DNA from: Channa striata
Taxonomy: Eukaryota > Chordata > Actinopteri > Anabantiformes > Channidae
Direction: 5' to 3'
Length of the DNA: 64,000 nucleotides
Assembly: GCA_033026295.1 (NCBI GenBank)
Contig: CM065185.1
Span: 6,076,001-6,140,000 of the forward strand
Position 1 is the first letter of the stretch; every line of letters starts with the position of its first letter. A program made the translations under genes and the position numbers. This document shows positions 61,301 to 64,000 of this stretch, piece by piece. Under the pieces are notes generated by a model. It ran no database searches. It saw only the letters and a list, made by a program, of their open reading frames with translations, and was not told the DNA's origin.

Positions 61301-64000
61301 CGCACAGCCTGTTATCAATAAATGCATATTTGCTCTCTTTTGAAAAAATTATCTTTAACTTCTTGTGTCCCTGCCCCTTAGAGACTCAGAGTCTGCCATT
61401 GTTTCATGGTTTTTGGACAGGATTTGGATTCACCAGTAACTCAACCTTCCAGTTACATTCACACCACTTAGGTGACCTCCATTTAACTATTGGTGTGGCA
61501 TTCAAAACCAGTTGGCTGCACCAGTGACAGCCAACAGTTTTCAGTGGCAGTTTTCTAACACTATGACATTAGCAGTAATTGCACAGAATAGTTTTAACTT
61601 GGATGTACAAGAATCATTTTCTCTTGATCAGAGTAAAAGAAAAAAGGTAAATGAATTCAACCCTTTATGTGGTGAATATTCTAAGCTTACACTATGAAAG
61701 CTCTAGCAGCAAATTTAATGGCCACATATAAGAGTGGTTGTGTAACTCTGGGTTTCCTGGCAGGAATGACTCAGGTCCTCTGTACGTTGGGTTGTGCCAC
61801 TGTTGGCACATGTTTAGTGTATATTTATATATATTCCTCACTATAGTTACTGCCTTTAGCCTTAGGATCAGGCCTGATAGCTTCTTTAATTTTACAGGGC
61901 AAAAACCTGTTTGTTCAGTATACTGGGAAAGATCCTAAACCCCAAATTACTTTAAATCAGTGTAGATCCATAAAACACTAACAGTATCCAGACTGGCATG
62001 TGTACATTCTGTACTTTTCAGCTTCCCGCCAGCTGGGACACTCATTTAGGCTGCGGGCAGTAAAAGAGTTAAGGGGAAAGGATAAAGCATCAGTAAAAGT
62101 GAAGATGTACAGTTTGCAGGACTTTACTGCTGGTCACTAGTTTGAGACATAAACCTCATTGCAGATAAACACTGACTTTGAGTTAAGCAGGACCAATGAA
62201 AACATTTTCATTATGCACACATCTGTGTACATATAAGCTGGGCATGAGGTTAAAGAAGAAGACGATCTACATATGAATAAAGTGTGTGTTAATAAAAGTC
62301 AGTGGTCAGCTGCACAAACAGGCCACTGGAGCCCATGGATAGAAGTCATTTGATTCTCTTATGTAACATATGTCAGTTTGTGACCTCTGACAGAGGAAAT
62401 GTCCTAATGTTTCTAACATGAACAGGGCAGATCGTGCAAACTTTGGTTCTTTCCCTTCTGTCTTTATGAGCATCGAGCAGCTGTAACAAGGCAAAGCAAT
62501 TTCCTCTGGGATTAACAGCTCTTTGACTCTTGAAAGTTTTGGCCTCATAAAAAGGCAGAAGTGTGGGAACTGATAGAGTCTCTAGGTACATGCCAATAAA
62601 AAAATGGGGACCATTCAAACTGGCTGTCCACAGCTTACCAGAGTCCTCAGAGGAAAATCTCTGGTATTCTCTCAGCTTGTTCTGCCAGCCTGAGCCTGTT
62701 TGTACTGGACCAAACCAGAGGTGAAACGAGTCACACCTTGTTTCTCAGGACGGCTGAAGGCTAAAAAGAAATGCTGCTTTTTATTTCCTTCACTAGTGTG
62801 TCTCAGTCAGTGTCTCAGTCAGTGCCCTCGCCAGGAGCCCCAAGGTGTTATTCTGCTTTTGTTTTGCACCACATGGAGGCAGTAGTGTGCTTTACCTGGC
62901 TGATTGTTCTCTATGATCCAAACATGTGCATCTGTCAGGAGGTTTGAGTGACCACACAGATTTGTCTGGTTCACGGCAAAAAAAGAGCCAATGCAGCTTG
63001 TCTCCAAATTATAAACCTCTCAGTAAAAAGTAACATAGATTATGAGGTCATTTGTCAGAAAATGTAACATGGTGCGCTTCTTAATAATGCTTGATAAACA
63101 GCATTTTTACATTGCCAAGAGGGCACAGGTGTCATTTATCATCATAATCATTATTAAGCCTGGTTGACTGACTGACATCAGTCGTCTTGGTTAATAGTTA
63201 CTCCTGTGCTTCTCATTGATATGTAGGCAAAAATGTCAGAGTCAGGCTTTTAGTCTAGCGAAAGCTACTATACATGCCCGTCCACACCCCACCAGAGTCA
63301 AAAATCTTAAACCGCCATATTTCTTCATCAGTATGGCACCGTGAAAGCAGCATTCATCCTTCTGTTTAGTGGAAACAGCCTCCTGCTGTTGATCCACATT
63401 TATCTTTCTTAGACCATCCTGGCCGACTGCTCTATTCAGTCAAGAGACAGTCATCAGCTTCATGCATTAACCCTGAACCTCAGCAGCCACACAGTCAGCT
63501 GAACCTGTCACTGCATGTCAGCTTCTCATGAATATCTCATCTCATCAGAAACGATAAACCCAGGTTAGATGATACATCTTTACCATTCAAACTCCAAGAG
63601 GCGTGAGGTAAGAAGGACACACATCGCAAGATGTGACTTATGGTATGAGTGTTAGATTAAGTGCCTCATTTGGATGGTGTTGGACATTTATAAGTTGATA
63701 TCTGAGGTCTTGTAAAGAAAATATTTCACTGAACAGGACAATGCAAGATTAAACTTTATATAGTTTTCTCCTCTAAATGTCTGTCTTCAGTTTTCCTCTT
63801 AGTCTAACTCGTTAGTCGAGATAGTTGTAACACATTCAAATATGTATTTCTGGCAAAGACACATGGAAAATCCATCCAATATTAAACCTCGAAATGGAAA
63901 AGAGCACAGTCTCTCCATGGGAACCAAATGTTTAGAGGCTCCGGCACCTATTTGTTTGTTTTTTTCTTCCTCTTTTCCATCCCATAGTACATGATGATGT
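61301..64000. other. Non-coding, no recognised feature
   Basis: No exon, RNA gene or repeat family was recognised up to the right edge. Open frames are short and without familiar motifs. Confidence 0.5.

Noticed and set aside
1..64000. CRISPR array, prokaryotic operon or viral cluster
   Set aside because: No spaced direct repeats of that kind; spliced vertebrate genes and fish repeats show the DNA is eukaryotic.

Overview
The window is vertebrate genomic DNA, most likely from a percomorph-type teleost fish. It has short GT/AG introns, many CA/GT microsatellites, tRNA-derived SINEs of fish type, decayed non-LTR retrotransposons, a Tc1-like remnant and foldback DNA-transposon debris. Genes are sparse, and most of the 64 kb is intergenic or long-intron DNA without recognisable coding sequence.

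Layout. 1-13.9 kb: non-coding, with a decayed LINE at 3.2-4.4 kb and a SINE at 7.9-8.3 kb. 13.6-15.6 kb: a CpG-rich block holding a long glutamine-rich open frame on the minus strand, probably a 5' coding exon of a gene that continues beyond the left edge; I could not name it. 22.8-24.3 kb: a second CpG/G-rich block that looks like a promoter island. 24.3-41.8 kb: non-coding, with SINE copies and a decayed LINE at 33.0-34.1 kb. 41.9-42.9 kb: a complete two-exon relaxin/insulin-family hormone gene (minus), with TATA box and polyadenylation signal. 46.6-50.4 kb: a complete four-exon silent voltage-gated potassium channel subunit, kcnv2 (Kv8.2; minus). 51.5-53.7 kb: ribosomal protein S28, rps28 (plus), head to head with kcnv2. 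53.7-64 kb: non-coding, with SINE, foldback-element and Tc1 remnants.

The three firm genes have unrelated jobs. The relaxin-family peptide is a secreted hormone. Kv8.2 modifies Kv2 channels and in mammals is a photoreceptor protein. RPS28 is a housekeeping 40S protein. Their grouping recalls human 9p24 (KCNV2 and the relaxin cluster) and 19p13 (RPS28, INSL3, RLN3), as expected for related ancestral chromosome segments.

I found no evidence of a new multi-gene system. The most unusual signals are a 35-bp near-perfect palindrome in an rps28 intron, the polyglutamine exon with open frames on both strands, two extra introns in kcnv2, and clustered homeodomain-type sites around kcnv2. Several gene and repeat assignments rest on remembered family sequences and could not be searched.
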